DNA of 64,000 nt from Symsagittifera roscoffensis. Taxonomy: Eukaryota > Xenacoelomorpha > Acoela > Convolutidae. Below the pieces are notes generated by a model that was not told the DNA's origin, did no database searches, and saw only the letters and a list, made by a program, of their open reading frames with translations. How positions within the stretch are numbered: position 1 is the stretch's first letter; every line of letters starts with the position of its first letter. The DNA lies in contig NC_087066.1 in NCBI RefSeq assembly GCF_963678635.1, positions 16,167,949 to 16,231,948 of the forward strand. The letters run 5' to 3'. This document shows positions 23,215 through 35,132 of this stretch, piece by piece. The position numbers were made by a program, and so were the translations under genes.

Positions 23215-23408
23215 CAAGTAGTTATGGCGTAACTTTTGTTGACTAAGAAAGTCGAAAATGATCATTTTTTGGGGTGAAGTTTTGACCCTTATAGAAAAAA
23301 CGAATCATTTTCTTTATGCTAACCTTTAATGATAAACCAATTTGAGAAAAACATATATTAAAAGTAAAGTTCAGTGCGTTTGATCTGGTAAATTCAAATC
23401 AGAATTTT
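23215..23408 (-). mobile_element. Decayed Tc1-like MITE copy
   Basis: CGAAAATGATCATTTTTTGG followed by GGTGAAGTTTTGACCC is the inverted counterpart of the centre of the MITE at 5766-6135. CAATTTGAGAAAAAC and AATTCAAATCAG match its right arm. Both termini and the TA duplication are lost. Confidence 0.6.
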
Positions 23409-23599
23409 TCTAAACTCCGAAAATTGCGTCGGAATTTCTTTTTTGGTACCTGATTTTGCATGGAAAGGAACTATATTTAGAATAAATAATTGGTTTTTAC
23501 GGTACCTCATATATCAAATAAATGATATATTTTCAGCATAAGGCGTAATGTTGACGGAGCTATCGAGCGGAACAATGAAAAAAGCTTAGATCAGATTGT

Positions 23600-25070
23600 C
23601 TATGATTCATTCACATGACCATCGAAATATTCTAAAAATTTTTTTGAAAAAATACGTAACTATGTAATCAAAATGAACTTGATTCAACTTCGAAGCTAAA
23701 TATTATCTGCCCACATTTTCTCAAAAAAAAATTGCGTGCACAGATTCTTTTTATTCTTTTGAAAAAAACTTGAAATATTGCACAGGCTGAATAACTTGCA
23801 TGAGTAAAAGCTGGATCTTTTCAAATAACCTGGAGATTTTCAAATTTTGATAGCTTGCTTACAAAATTCAAAAAACCTAAATTTCCACGAACCGATTCGG
23901 TCTATGAAATAACTTGAATTAATGCATAGCTTGAATAGCTCGCTTGAGAAAATCTTAAAGTTTTCTTAGATTGTTTCGGTCCATGAAACGACTTGAATTT
24001 TTCTAACACTTCATAGCTTGAATAGCTTGCTTATAAACTTTTGAATTGTTGCAGACCGATTTATTCTATGACAGCATGAAATAATTCCAAGTTTCGTACT
24101 TTGAATAGTTTACTTAGAAAACTTAAATTTTTGCAGACCGATTCAGTTAATGAAAAAACTTGGAACACATGCAAATTTTTGTAGCTTGAATAGCTCGCTT
24201 ACGAAACACATAATGTTGTTATGGACCGATTCAGTTATTGAAATAATTTGGAATAATTCAATTTATGATAGATTTATTAGCTTGCTTAGAAAAATTTGAC
24301 TTTTGTGCAAGTTCATTTTCTTCTCTCCATGAAACAGTTTAAATGTTTAAAAGTTTCATTGCTTGAAAAAGGGGGAACTGTATGTTTTGCAAACCAATTC
24401 GCTCCATTAAATAACTTGGATTTTTTCAAAGTTGCATAGCTTGAAATGCTTGCTGAGAAAAACATAAAGTTTTTGCAAACCAATCCAATCTAGTAATAAC
24501 TTCATTTTTTTCAGTTTTGAAATTTTTATAGCTGGCTTCTTAGAAAAGTAATTTTTGAATGTATGAAGTATTTTAAACTATATCAAATTTTCGTCGCTTG
24601 AACGGCTCTAATAGAAAATTTTATTTTCCGCCATTCGATTCCCTACCTGAAAGAAATATATCGAAGTTTCAATGCATCCCTAGAAAATTTAAAATATTAT
24701 GAAATAATTTAAAACATCTTGAAGAGCGTGAATAGATTGCTTAGAATAACGCAAAGCGATTCGGTCTATAAACAATTTCATTTTTTTCGGTTTTGTAACT
24801 TGAACAGCTTGGTCAAGAAAAACATGAAGTTTTCACGAACCAATTTGGTCAAAAAAAAAATTGATCCATTTCAAATTTTCATCGTTTAATCGGCTCCAAT
24901 AGAAAATTTTTCGTTTTGCTATTCGTTTTCTTTCTTGAAATAACTTATTTCGTAGAGAAACTTAGATTTTTTTGAGCTTCCACAGAAAAACTTATAGAAT
25001 TTTCTAAATGATTCTCTCTGTTTTGTCGAACCTTAATTCGATCGCCGATTTTGTCTGCAGCGAAAAGCTG
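23600..25070 (+). repeat. Degenerate ~85-bp satellite, tract 1
   Basis: Units share TAGCTTGAATAGCTTGCTTA, then a GAAAA-CTT stretch, TTTTGCA-ACCGATTCGGTC and TATGAAATAACTTGAA. The GCTTGAATAG anchor recurs near 23926, 24012, 24100 and 24181, giving steps of 81-89 bases. Units are strongly diverged, as in an old array. The same unit recurs at 44960-46140 and 47040-47720. Confidence 0.8.
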
Positions 25071-25393
25071 CTTAGAAAAATATAAAACATATCTTTACTT
25101 TTATTCAATAATCTTGTCCGAATATAAATTTTCAAAGAACTGAATGTCTGAAAATAATTCTACAGATAGTTGAAAGTTCAGTAGACAAATGTTGCTGCTA
25201 GGACGAAAAAAAGAATGGTATATGCTCGAGCGTTTCCTTTTTAAAAGTCCGCATTAAAAATTGTATGCTATTTTTTTCAGTTGTCATTCGGATTTTTTCC
25301 ATTTCTCGGAAGGTCTATACCCAGGCTTGGCTCTGTCAGCAAAGAGTGAAAGCAGACTTTATTACTCGTCTGTTTTATTATTGAAAATCTAGT

Positions 25394-25806
25394 CTCAATG
25401 ACCTGAAGTCAATAGCTCCCACCAATCAGTGAACCAATTCTGAGAATCGCTGCTCTCATGTTCACAAATCCAAGACTGATCTTTGCACATGACTCTGTGT
25501 TTGAACCAATGAAAAGTCATCAGGGTTATAATAAGGACTTCTAGGGGTTCATTAGTGTCCAATTTTCAGCTGATAAGGTGTCCCAGTTTCTTCATATCTA
25601 AGAACATCTGATTCCTTCCTGCGTTTCATCTACCAGTTCCGAAACCGATTTTTGTTATAATGTTAGTAGAACACTCAGGGGAAAATATGACATGATATAG
25701 TTCAAATGCTTTTCTCCTTCAGAATAGTCCGTCAGTTTTGTTAAGTATTTTCTGGGAGTGAGCAAAGCGTCTCTATAATCGTAAGTGAAGTAGTAGTAGC
25801 TTTGAC
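25394..25806 (-). pseudogene. Exon 3 of lectin-like family, copy B (broken)
   Basis: Read on the minus strand from the AG|GTC junction at 25806, the exon matches copy A through RDALLTP, KYLTKLTDYSEGEKHLNY and IMSYF. A one-base deletion at SYF/PEC shifts the frame. A second deletion after GFGTG creates a TGA, and the conserved tryptophan of NWTPR is lost. The end (VMCKDQSWICEHESS and DSQNWF) is still readable. The gene is therefore a pseudogene, although exons 1 and 2 of this copy remain open. It lies 165 bases downstream of exon 2, as in the other copies. Confidence 0.75.
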
Positions 25807-25970
25807 CTAAGTTGCAACATGCAGTTATTTTGAGGATTTATGATTTTATGACGGTTTTGTGGTTTGTCTTTGAAATTTCCTTTTTTTAAACCTCATTTAA
25901 AACAGAACTTTGAAATTAAAGCATAGCAAATAATTAACTTAAAAATTTTTTGACGATGTTAAGTGGATCT

Positions 25971-26191
25971 CTAGTAGTTTTGATTTGTCAAAATGTTGAC
26001 ATGTTGCACTGAATACGATCCTTCACAACATCCTTCTGCTGCGACGAAATAATTATGCTTTTTGTATATTGATCTGTACAAGATCTCATTTTCTATCAGA
26101 GCAAACTCCTTTAACCATCCGTAACTTTCAACCGGTTCAGCGTTTCTAATGTTCAATTTAACAACCGGATTGTACCATAGTTCTACATTTT
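25971..26191 (-). pseudogene. Exon 2 of lectin-like family, copy B
   Basis: The open minus-strand segment carries QNVELWYNPVV, AEPVESYGWLKEFA, a KKHNYFVAAEG block, CC and a VQHVNIL end, and terminates at TAG (25973-25971). It is clearly homologous to 3-212 but diverged, with many amino-acid changes and a conserved CC. It sits between exon 1 (26946-27165) and the broken exon 3 in the same order as the plus-strand copy at 48-53 kb. Confidence 0.65.
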
Positions 26192-26945
26192 GCGCAGATA
26201 TATATAAGAGCAGACAATGCCAAACGCTTAAATTTTGTTTTCAACACTGGATGGAACGTTTGAGAAATACTGTTATTTAGTGGTGACATCTACTTGTCAC
26301 TGGCGGTCGGCTCAATTTATGGATTTTTTGATAATCTTTGGTGACATCAAGTCGTAGAGTTTTTTTTAATGTATTTGACGGAGAGACTGGGCTTCTCTAG
26401 ACACTGAACTTGATAATATGCAAAACAAATGAAGTTAGAATGCAACTTGGCGGAAATGAACGAATTAGGCAGTAAACGAGCTGAATGAAACAATTTTTTC
26501 GCTACATGCCTGCGTGTAAATTGATTTAAAATGATACAAATTAATGTAACAACTGATAATCAAGTTTTCGGCCAACAAGTTCCTCTCAGTTAAGCGCCCT
26601 TGAATCTTGAATTCATTTACCAGCTGCAGTCAAAAGCCCTGCTTTTGATTGCTGAAACAAACATCTGCTTTGCTGATTTAACTCAATTTCAGTTTTGCAT
26701 AGTCAGTTCAGTGTCTAAAGCAGCCTCGTTGTTGAGTTTAAAAAAGAAATTGAGAGCAATTGGGTTGCTATGCTGAAATCAGGTCGACTTTTTAATTGAT
26801 TCCTACAAAAATTCTGGAAATTTTGTTTGTGTAACGTATATATTCAATCCGAATCGCATTTAGTTTTTTTTGTACTGCAAAACAACCTATCTGCCTACCC
26901 TTATGTTGGTTCGACCTAATCATGATGTCATCAAAATAGTCCTTC

Positions 26946-27165
26946 CATTATTTTCAGTAAAATACACAAGTGAACAGTAATAGTCGCTGTATATGTTGCA
27001 TAATGAAGTTGGAGAGAAGGATTGATGGGGCAAGTCCATGGAAATAAAAAACATCAATGAAGACCAATGTGGGGTAATGGTGGAGTTAACAACGATGTCA
27101 TTAGTTTCCGCAAAGTAGATAACCAAATATGAAAAATAAATGAATATGAAGAATTCTGAACGCAT
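26946..27165 (-). pseudogene. Exon 1 of lectin-like family, copy B
   Basis: The ATG at 27165-27163 starts MRSEFFIFIYFSYLVIYFAE, a signal peptide matching MRSMFSIIFIFVQFLCS of copy D. After it come TNDIVVNS, WSSLMF, DLPHQ and LCNIYSDYYCS, the family's C-x7-C pair. At the position where copies C and D have G|GT, this copy has G|GA, so the splice donor is lost, in line with the broken exon 3. An upstream in-frame start exists, but family alignment favours 27165. Confidence 0.7.
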
Positions 27166-27499
27166 TGTATTCTCGTTATATTTTAAGTTATTAGCCAACT
27201 TTTTCTGAAATTCAATTGAAAAATACCATACTATAACTGAATGGGCGTTTATCGAACAACAATGGTTATTAAGTTAAATCTTTATTAATCACTTTAACCT
27301 TGCTTTTACTGTTTAACTTGCAGAAGTGTTTAACCTATTCAAATCATCCAACGAGGAAGTGGTTGATGAGAGACACTGACTTGCTCAGCATTCTTTTATT
27401 AGTTGAGCGGTCGCGAAGTGGTTACGTGATTTTCATATAGGTGCTGTACATCTTGACTTTAGCACCTAAATACAAAGTCGAACGTTTAAGTCTTTCATG

Positions 27500-28080
27500 T
27501 TGCAGAAATTATGGATTTTATGGGTTCGCTATGTAAACCGCTCATATGTTAACTTCATCAAGGCTCGGACCTAAATCGTCTGTTTCAAACATTAGTCTGA
27601 TCATCGTGGGTCGGATGTTCGAGGTCCACCATGATCCGCTGTCGTTGCTTGAGCGTCAGGCAACATAACCCAGCCCAGAAAAATAGCAGGTTCGCCGTGA
27701 AGAGCTGAACGACTCGCATGTTGTTAATTTCCCTTGTGGATAAATCGTCTTATTAAACTCTCGGCTTCATAAGTTTGTCTGTTTCAAAATAAAGGTGTGA
27801 GTGATGGTTTTTGAAGGTGTGAGTCTTGCAATGACATCAGCCATTCCTCCTTTTCTTGCGGCGGAAAAGTCCCTTATCAGCCGTGTTAGGATACGCATCC
27901 AGAAACAGCGTCTCACTTGTTTAGGTGGACAATGTGTATATAGGATACGCTTATTCAGTATTTAGGTGCGATTAAATTATTGTCTCCGCAATTCCTTCGA
28001 GAGCTCTAAGGCAAACTCAAGGCTCGGTAGTTTTGTTATTTTGGAGGGAGGTGATTTCGAAATTACGAAGTCTGTAGCAA
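27500..28080. other. No gene seen
   Basis: Moderate-GC sequence with GTTCGAGGTCC (27629), a B-box-like motif, but no paired A box at the right distance. No coding feature supported. Confidence 0.4.
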
Positions 28081-28548
28081 GGGGCCTAGGAAATTAGACG
28101 ATAAACAAATTTGGCGGATGCTACAAAAACGCAGTTAGACGAAAGGTATTGTATCTGGGAATTTAGACGAAAAAACTATGAAAAGGAAAGGGCCAACAAA
28201 ATTTTTTCTTAAGAGTCAAATTTCACAAAATACAAAAAGAACATAAAATGTCAATACGTATCAAAAACAATTAGGTTAAATGAACATAAATTGTCAAATC
28301 CGAATATTATTTGAGAGTATTGAATTGACTAAGTTATGCATGCTTGACTTGTAAAATTTTTGGGTATTGAAATTTAACTGTTTGTCTGCAAACAATCGAT
28401 TTTATTTTTATCACGCAATTTGTCTGCAAACAATTTTAATCTCTCACACTTTCGTCTATTTTCTCACAAATGCAGTTTTGCAGTATAGTCTAATTTCCTT
28501 TTAAGTACCTTCGTCTAATTTGCTTGTCGTCTAATTTCTCAACCCCCC
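28081..28548. mobile_element. MITE with 8-bp TSD and TTAGACGA subterminal repeats
   Basis: Termini are GGGGCCTAGGAAATTAGACG on the left and, inverted, GGGGGGTTGAGAAATTAGAC on the right, continuing as GA-AA-CAAATT. The flanks are TGTAGCAA at 28073-28080 and TGTAGCAA at 28549-28556, an exact 8-bp target duplication. AATTAGACGA or close variants recur several times inside each end. It is 468 bp long with no transposase. The 8-bp TSD points to hAT, P or Merlin; the G-rich terminus fits Merlin best (inference). Confidence 0.8.
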
Positions 28549-28739
28549 TGTAGCAATATACCTGAGCCCTAGGGCAAGATGGGTTTTAAAGCAATACTGT
28601 TTCATTAGACCAAAAAAAGAATTTAATTAGTCCTAAAACGTGCTCATGACTGTCTATTCATTAGTTTTACTTCGCGGCAATAATCGTGAGCTCTGACTGT
28701 AACGTAAGCTTCAGAGTTATGCATCTTCTATGTTCCATT

Positions 28740-29020
28740 AGATCCATTTTATGGTACCTTTCTCTGTCAGCGCGTTCAGTTCTGGACCAGCATTCTGACT
28801 AAACCGCTCATTTCCGCCTCATAAGACGTGGCGAAATATCTCGCACTAGAAAATCATTCCAAATAGAATTGAGCCAGCTGTTCATTAATTCTGTATGCAC
28901 GATTCAAGTTTTAACATTCAAATTTTGATAATCATCTTGAAACATATAGTTTTGCCAATATTTAATTTGCCTAAAACTTTTCGAGACCAATCAAGTGACA
29001 TTCGAAACATTCAGGGCCTG
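28740..29020 (+). mobile_element. Decayed Helentron-like fragment
   Basis: GGCGAAATATCTCGCACTA, AGAAAATCATTCCAAATAGA and then CGAGACCAATCAAGTGACAT with AACATTCAGGGCC match interior and 3' parts of the family. The 3' hairpin is lost. Confidence 0.45.
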
Positions 29021-29029
29021 TTTTTATGT

Positions 29030-30061
29030 ACGCTATGGCTTCAACTTAACATCGAAAATTGTCAAACCTGCTTACTCGCTACTTCCCTCACACCTGCCTT
29101 TTGAATGCCTGGCATCCACTTTAAAGCGGTTCATGGACTTGAGATTTGATCTAAGGATGGTGTATCCCAAATTTTTGTATGCCATTTGATCCAGTTGATT
29201 GAGGGAACCCGTCCCCTCGGACAGTAGGCGCTATTAATTTCGATCGTTTTCTACGCGCAAGCCTAAATTGAGAAATTTTGCGTAAATAGTCGAGTCAGCA
29301 ACCCAAATGGCTAAAATATGTTCGCTAGAGTTCTTTGGCTGCTTTACCGCAAAGATATTCTCGCACTTTCCTCAGAATTAAGTACATCGACCGAAGAACT
29401 GACTCGCCCTTTCGTTTAGCACGCGTCGGTCCCAGCTTCTTTGTGGACATCAGACGATGTTAACGAACAAGCAAAATCATGAACCCGATTAAGTAATGCC
29501 ATTGAGCTAAAAAACACCAAAGCTGTTGACAGCAAGTTTGCCTTAGTTAAATGATTGTGATGCGAGGTTGGGATTAACATCGCACACCATTTTCTGAGTA
29601 TTGACTGTACAAAGGGTTTGAGGTTTTTGACCCCGAATTTCATTGAGTTACACATTCGGCTAAAAATGGCTAAAACTCAATCGTTTCATGTTTTTTTTTT
29701 CTCCTCGCCATCCGTAAATTTTTTTGTCAATATATTTAAAAAACGCAAGCCCTCATATGATTATCTAGGTATTTTAAATTCTGTTTTTCAGCTCCAAAAT
29801 TTTTACTGCGTTAAAATTTGAGCTACAAATTTTTTGTAATGTCTAGGGTTATTGCCAGAACGTTTTTCAAAATAAGTCCAGCTGTTTTGAGATTTGTTTA
29901 TTTTATTGGACAAAGTGATTGAATCTAACTCGACTTCTCCTTAACTCCTAAAGACCCGATTTTGTCAATTTTTCACAAAAATACCATGTCTAGAAAATTT
30001 TCCTTACAGAGTGTTTTCGAAACCTGGTTTTATAAATCTTTTCTCAATTCACAAACATTTT
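29030..30061. other. No gene seen
   Basis: Intron-like sequence downstream of the copy C exons on the minus strand. No exon 3 (WICE motif) was found between here and the gap, so that exon is missing, too diverged, or inside the gap. Confidence 0.4.
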
Positions 30062-30261
30062 NNNNNNNNNNNNNNNNNNNNNNNNNNNNNNNNNNNNNNN
30101 NNNNNNNNNNNNNNNNNNNNNNNNNNNNNNNNNNNNNNNNNNNNNNNNNNNNNNNNNNNNNNNNNNNNNNNNNNNNNNNNNNNNNNNNNNNNNNNNNNNN
30201 NNNNNNNNNNNNNNNNNNNNNNNNNNNNNNNNNNNNNNNNNNNNNNNNNNNNNNNNNNNNN
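30062..30261. other. Assembly gap (200 N)
   Basis: Exactly 200 unknown bases. It interrupts exon 2 of copy C directly after DGC. Confidence 0.95.
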
Positions 30262-30416
30262 CAGCCATCCGTGACTATAAAAAGGTTGTGCAATTTGTAC
30301 ACTGGTCTGTACAGAACCTCGTTTTGCTTGCTTGCAACATCCTGCAATTTTTTGAAACCGTCGATTAGATCAGCATTCCTTCCTAACACACTAAGGCCGG
30401 GTGTTCCAGCATTTCT
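30262..30416 (-). CDS. Exon 2 of lectin-like family, copy C (cut by gap)
   Basis: A good acceptor (TTTTTTATTATATTTTAG) ends at 30417. The following segment is open and reads NAGTPGLSVLGRNADL, FKKLQDVASKQNEV, LYRPVYKLHNLF, IVTDGC before the N run. LYRPVY-HN-F-DGC aligns with all other exon 2 copies. This is the most diverged member, with little identity in the first half. The donor and remainder lie in the gap. Exon 1 is at 31939-31726. With an intact acceptor and exon 1 donor, this copy may be expressed. Confidence 0.6.
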
Positions 30417-30926
30417 AAAATATAATAAAAAACCAGCTATAATTAAACACAGGCAATCTATTCATGTGTTTTGCTTTTACAACGTTCATAAAGTAAAGTG
30501 CTTGAGAAAACTCTTGAAAATAAGCATTATGAAACGATGCTAATCCGAACGCCTTTTAATTTTAATTTAAGTTTTTTTATTATCGTTTAAAAACGCAAGC
30601 ACAGTTTTAAATATTTTTTGTTGGTAGATTCCCTGTTTTTACTTATTATTGCTTATGTTTTGATATCCATGAGGTTAAATAATTATACCAAAGACGTTTT
30701 TTCAAATTGCGTCGAGTATAAAAAAAATGATAAAATTATTCTAAAAAGAGCTTCTTGTGTAGCCAAACTAAATTTTAGAAGAATAAAACGTTTTAAACTT
30801 GTGTAGAAAAAATGCTTTTTCTTTGATAGCCAGAAAGTTTCCTTTTTTAATATTTAATATACCATTTTTATTAAGAAATGACTTCAAGACTAGCTTCGTT
30901 GCAAATTTTTACAGAAACATGACTAA

Positions 30927-31460
30927 TTGTTCCGACTTTCGATACGAAAGTAACGGAATATTTGTGCTCGGGGTGGGTTTTTTTTTTCTTCAGACAAATT
31001 TCGACTTTTTAACTAGCTATTTTTGACAGACTTTTTTTATATCATTCGAAAGGCATTGTTGTCCTAAGCTCAAATTTGAAAAGATTTTTCACCTGTGATC
31101 ATTTTTCGTAAAGTTATGGGGTTTAAGGATTGCCATTTTGGCCAATTTGGGACAATTAACGCGCGATCTATTTCGCGCTATTAACGCGTAAGCGGAGATT
31201 TAATCCGTCCTAGAAATCATTCCAAATTGGTTTAACGAAGCTTACTTGCCATAATTGATTTGTTAGCAGTAGCGAAATCTATCCTTTTGTACTTTATATG
31301 GCGTGTGGGGAGATAATTTTTGTTTAAAAAAATTTAAATTTTTGAAAAAAAAATTTTCATTTTTTTTCATTACTTTTAATTTTCTAATGATATTACTGCT
31401 CCATAAACCTTAATGGGCAGTCGGAACATTCAGGGCTTCGCCCTGATACGAGCAGTCTTG
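30927..31460 (+). mobile_element. Helentron-like non-autonomous element, complete
   Basis: The 5' end is TTGTTCCGACTTTCGATACG. It contains the hairpin CTTTCG-ATA-CGAAAG and is followed by AACGGAATATTTGTGCTCGG. Near the 3' end AGTCGGAAC is the inverted copy of GTTCCGACT. Behind it come the hairpin CAGGGC-TTC-GCCCTG and a tail GATACGAGCAGTCTTG. An inverted repeat that is terminal at 5' but displaced inward at 3', followed by a 3' hairpin, is the layout of Helentron-type rolling-circle elements (HINE/DINE-1 group, established knowledge). The host junction is T-rich. It is 534 bp long with no Rep/helicase, hence non-autonomous. Family membership is inferred from structure only. Confidence 0.65.
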
Positions 31461-31725
31461 TTTCATTTTATGCTACTTTTTGGCTAAATTGATTTAGCAC
31501 CAATCGGCAAATCTTAAATAACACTTTCCTGATCTAGATGAAGTTCCAAAAAAAGAGAAGAAAATATATCACGTTTTGAAAGAATCTAAGCAATTTAAAA
31601 TGGCAGCGCCAACCGGAAAAATGTATTGGAAATAAAAGATTTTTAAAAACTATAGTTCGATTTTTAAATCAATTTTTCATTTTTTGCCTGTTTTTTTTTT
31701 GGGTTTGTAACCAAAGTTACCATAC

Positions 31726-31939
31726 CGTCATTTTGAGTGCTGAACGCAAACAAACAGTAATAAAGACTGTGCAATCTGCACAATGCCCAGAGGTAATTAT
31801 ATGGAATGTCCAGAGGAATAATAAACATTAATGACGACCAAGTAGGGACCACAGTAGAGTTAACTACAATGTCATTGGTTAAGCCCAATTTAATAATCGA
31901 AAAAGAAAATTTAACGAATATGAGATAATTTGACTGCAT
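31726..31939 (-). CDS. Exon 1 of lectin-like family, copy C
   Basis: The ATG at 31939 starts MQSNYLIFVKFSFSIIKLGL, a hydrophobic signal peptide. It is followed by TNDIVVNSTVVPTWSSLMF, then IIPLDIP and LCRLHSLYYCLFAF with the C-x7-C pair. The exon ends at AATGACG|GTATGG (31726/31725), a usable donor in phase 1. The frame continues open to 31664, but conservation with copies B and D stops at the donor. The C...C-x-AF pattern recalls PAN/Apple modules (inference, weak). It lies about 1.3 kb upstream of exon 2 on the same strand, with the complete Helentron-like element in the intron. Confidence 0.65.
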
Positions 31940-34900
31940 ACTTCTTGTTGTTCTCTATTGATTTGTAACAAATAAGCCAATACCACAATTTTCTTTGCTA
32001 CAATTACTAGACTCTCTGAAAATTACTAAGCGCATCAATGTTTGACTTCAGTAATTGAGTATAATTGATTCTTATAATGATGGTTTGACAATTTCAACTG
32101 ATATTAAAGGACAAACTTAGGTGTTTAAAGGGTTTTTAACTGATTTTAATGTAAACTTTTCAAAGAGATTTTAGTCAATTTCAGTTGATTTTATTTCATA
32201 CAGAAAATTTTTTAAATCGAATATCATCTCAGTCACAACAAAACTATCTTTTACTTATATTCTATTCTGGCATTACCCAAATCTCCTGAAATGAGATGTC
32301 ATTTCACACTTAAATTTACCTGAACACAATGTTTTACAACAAAACATTTTTTCGTATAGATCTTTTAATTTTAGTTGAAAGGTGCCCGCGGTAAATGGAA
32401 AATTACGTTTCCGAAAAGCATGAAAATCAAACATTGTGCTGATATTTTGATGGTGAAAAAAGCTAGAATGTTGATCAAAACCGTTAAAAATTTCAGTTTC
32501 CCGTCTTTTTCCCGTCTTTTTACATAAACCAGCATCTAAAAAACATGCATATTATAAGCAATTCAGACGCATAGCGCAAATACAAAATAATCATAATCAA
32601 TTATGAACGATTTAAACCGATTTTTTTGCCCTTAACAAATAAATTATAAACCGTAAAAAAAAACCTTCGATTACATTTGTATCGTGAAATAGATAGTTTA
32701 ATTATCGATTAAATGATTTTAAATCAAGCAATCAGAAAATTCTTCAAAAAACTACAATCACTTTGCAAGAAAACTTGAAATCTCGATGATTTTGGGGACA
32801 TATTTCGATGCTGTACAACTGGCCCAAGATGAATTTGGTGTATAACAAAAGTCAATAAGCTTACAAAAAAAAACAGATGACAGAACAAACTACATTTCAT
32901 TGGGTTTGAAGCGCAAACTTCTGCAGTTTATTTCGATATCAAAATTGTGTAACCCAAGCAAAAAGTGAGCATCAAGTAGTTACTATTCATGCGCCTTCTG
33001 TCATGAGTTGATCCGTGCTAGTAAATCCTGACAAAGACTCGAAAAAATGGTGTTGAATACTTTGTTTTGGTTTAACAACCTGTTCGACAGAATCACTCTA
33101 ATCATTTGTATCTTAGCTCATGATGAGTTCAAATATGTCGGCGTCTCCTGTAAATAGCATGGAGATGAGGAATTCCCCTCTGTTGGAAATGGTCGAGTCT
33201 GACCACGAACTGTTTTCTTTTTCAAAACGGAATTTTTCTTTCCAAAACAAATTGGCCTATTGTTTGTCTGCTTATATTTTGTCAAATTAAATGATACATC
33301 CTAATTTTGACGATTTTGTTCGCAACTATCAATATAATTGCTTTTATTGTTCTGAATTGTTCGTGCATTTTGTAATTTTACTAATCTTGGCATTGTAAAG
33401 TTTGTTGTTTTTTTGGCTAGTAATCGGTAACTTGTAATTTTACCAACCATGGCTTGTAAATTTTGCAGTTTTTTTACTTATAATCTTCAATCGGCTTGAA
33501 TGATTTCGGCTTAAAAATTATGGGCTTAGTGACCTATTTTGGGGTTGTTTCATATGAAAGATAAGTTGTATGCTCTGCTTCGAATTGCACATAAGGCTAA
33601 AGATTTCTAAAAAGAAGGCAGAATTCGAAGTTTTTCAGGGCAACAATTATTTTTGCGGTTCTACAGAAAAATATTTAAGTTTTGTCAGCTCAAATGCCGC
33701 ATGCGGTTCTTGTCGAATTTTCAATAATTTCAATCGAATCTGTTTTCCGCAAACAGAACATGCTTCCAGACGACTTTTGTGTCTCATGAAACTCATGGTT
33801 CTTGTGTTTTGGTTTACTTCTGCAATTTTTTTTTACTATACTTGACTTCGTAAATTTAGCTGTTTTTTTGCGATTTATTACGTTAGGTTGCTTAATTGAT
33901 CTCGGCTTTTTAATCAGTTTTTTGAAGTTTTTTCTATGCTTCATTCCGGATTACACAATTTACTACATTTTTAAAGTAGAATTGTTGATTCCAAATTTTT
34001 CATGGCCACATTTTTACTTTCGGCTCGACGGGAAATAGTTCACAGTTTTTTGGCTCAGTTTTTGCTTGTTATATATTTCCTAATTTAGTTTTAATCGGCA
34101 TCGGTTGCTTTTTCCGCAAAAAATGAACATGATAGCAGACATTATTTTGATTTTATGCTTGCGATTAGTAAACGTTATTGAACTGGAATCTTTATTTCTT
34201 TTTTGGGGTTACCAACTCGATAACAGGTTCACTTTAATAATTTCAACTTTAATTCATATGAAATCAAAAATCAGACATAAATTTGCGCATGGCGAGAAAA
34301 AATAAGGCACCAGCCTGTGTATACAAAATACAATTGAAAATATGAGCTCTGCAAAAAACGCCTTTGTTCAAAAACTCAAATTCTTTAGCACCTCGAGTGA
34401 GCCTCCAGTTTACAAAGAAAAAATACCTGATTCTTAACAAAATAGTGCATAATAGTATGCTAGTTTACAAATAAAAAATTGATATGCTTTTATCTCGCGC
34501 TATGGCGAACTTAAGCTAAAGACTGCTTTATTTGTTAGTTTACATATTTTGAATTGGAGTTCTGTTTATAAATTATTTCTGTTTCCCGGAGACGTAACAA
34601 CTTGCCTTGTTTTTTAATCTCAGAGCAAATGCCACTGTTTTTAGACGCTAATTTCAGATTAGGGGATCGCAAACCCCTCAGACTTTGCGTTAGACATGTC
34701 AACAACTCGACAAAATCGACAACAGTCAGATGAATGTAAAATTAAATCAGTTATACTTTGAAAACATTGATGTGTTTGAAAAAAAAAACGCTGAATTAAA
34801 CTTATTGACACAACGAGTTTACAATTCATTTTTTATTTAAATTCAGCCAATTAGGCTGTCTTTGTTCGGATTATTTTATGTTTGGAAAAAATTTAACTTT

Positions 34901-35130
34901 TTTTGGTTACCTGAATCATGCCGTTTGGATTAGGTTTCAAGTTCATATCATAGTCTAGACTAGCGGCAAGACTGTTTTTTTTTGTTCAAGTATAAAAAGC
35001 ATTCAACTGTGTGTTTGCTATATCTCGTTATATAATCTTTTCAATTAACACTTTAATGTTAATCAATGCTATGGTTCCGAATCCTTTTCAACTCATTTTC
35101 ACTTTGATTCTAACACTTGGTATTGAAAAT
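31940..35130. other. No gene seen
   Basis: AT-rich sequence. TTGTAATTTTAC and CTTGGCATTGTAAA variants repeat loosely between 33370 and 33480. An open frame at 34123-34305 begins with a hydrophobic stretch but has no conservation or splice evidence. Confidence 0.4.
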
Positions 35131-35132
35131 GG

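Noticed and set aside
27400-27500. A-box-like CGCGAAGTGGTTACG with the hairpin TAGGTGCT...AGCACCTA
   Set aside because: No proper B box at the expected distance and no cloverleaf; at most a remote SINE relic.
29962-30543. 193-codon plus-strand frame across the second N run
   Set aside because: It crosses a gap, and the real signal here is exon 2 of the family on the minus strand.
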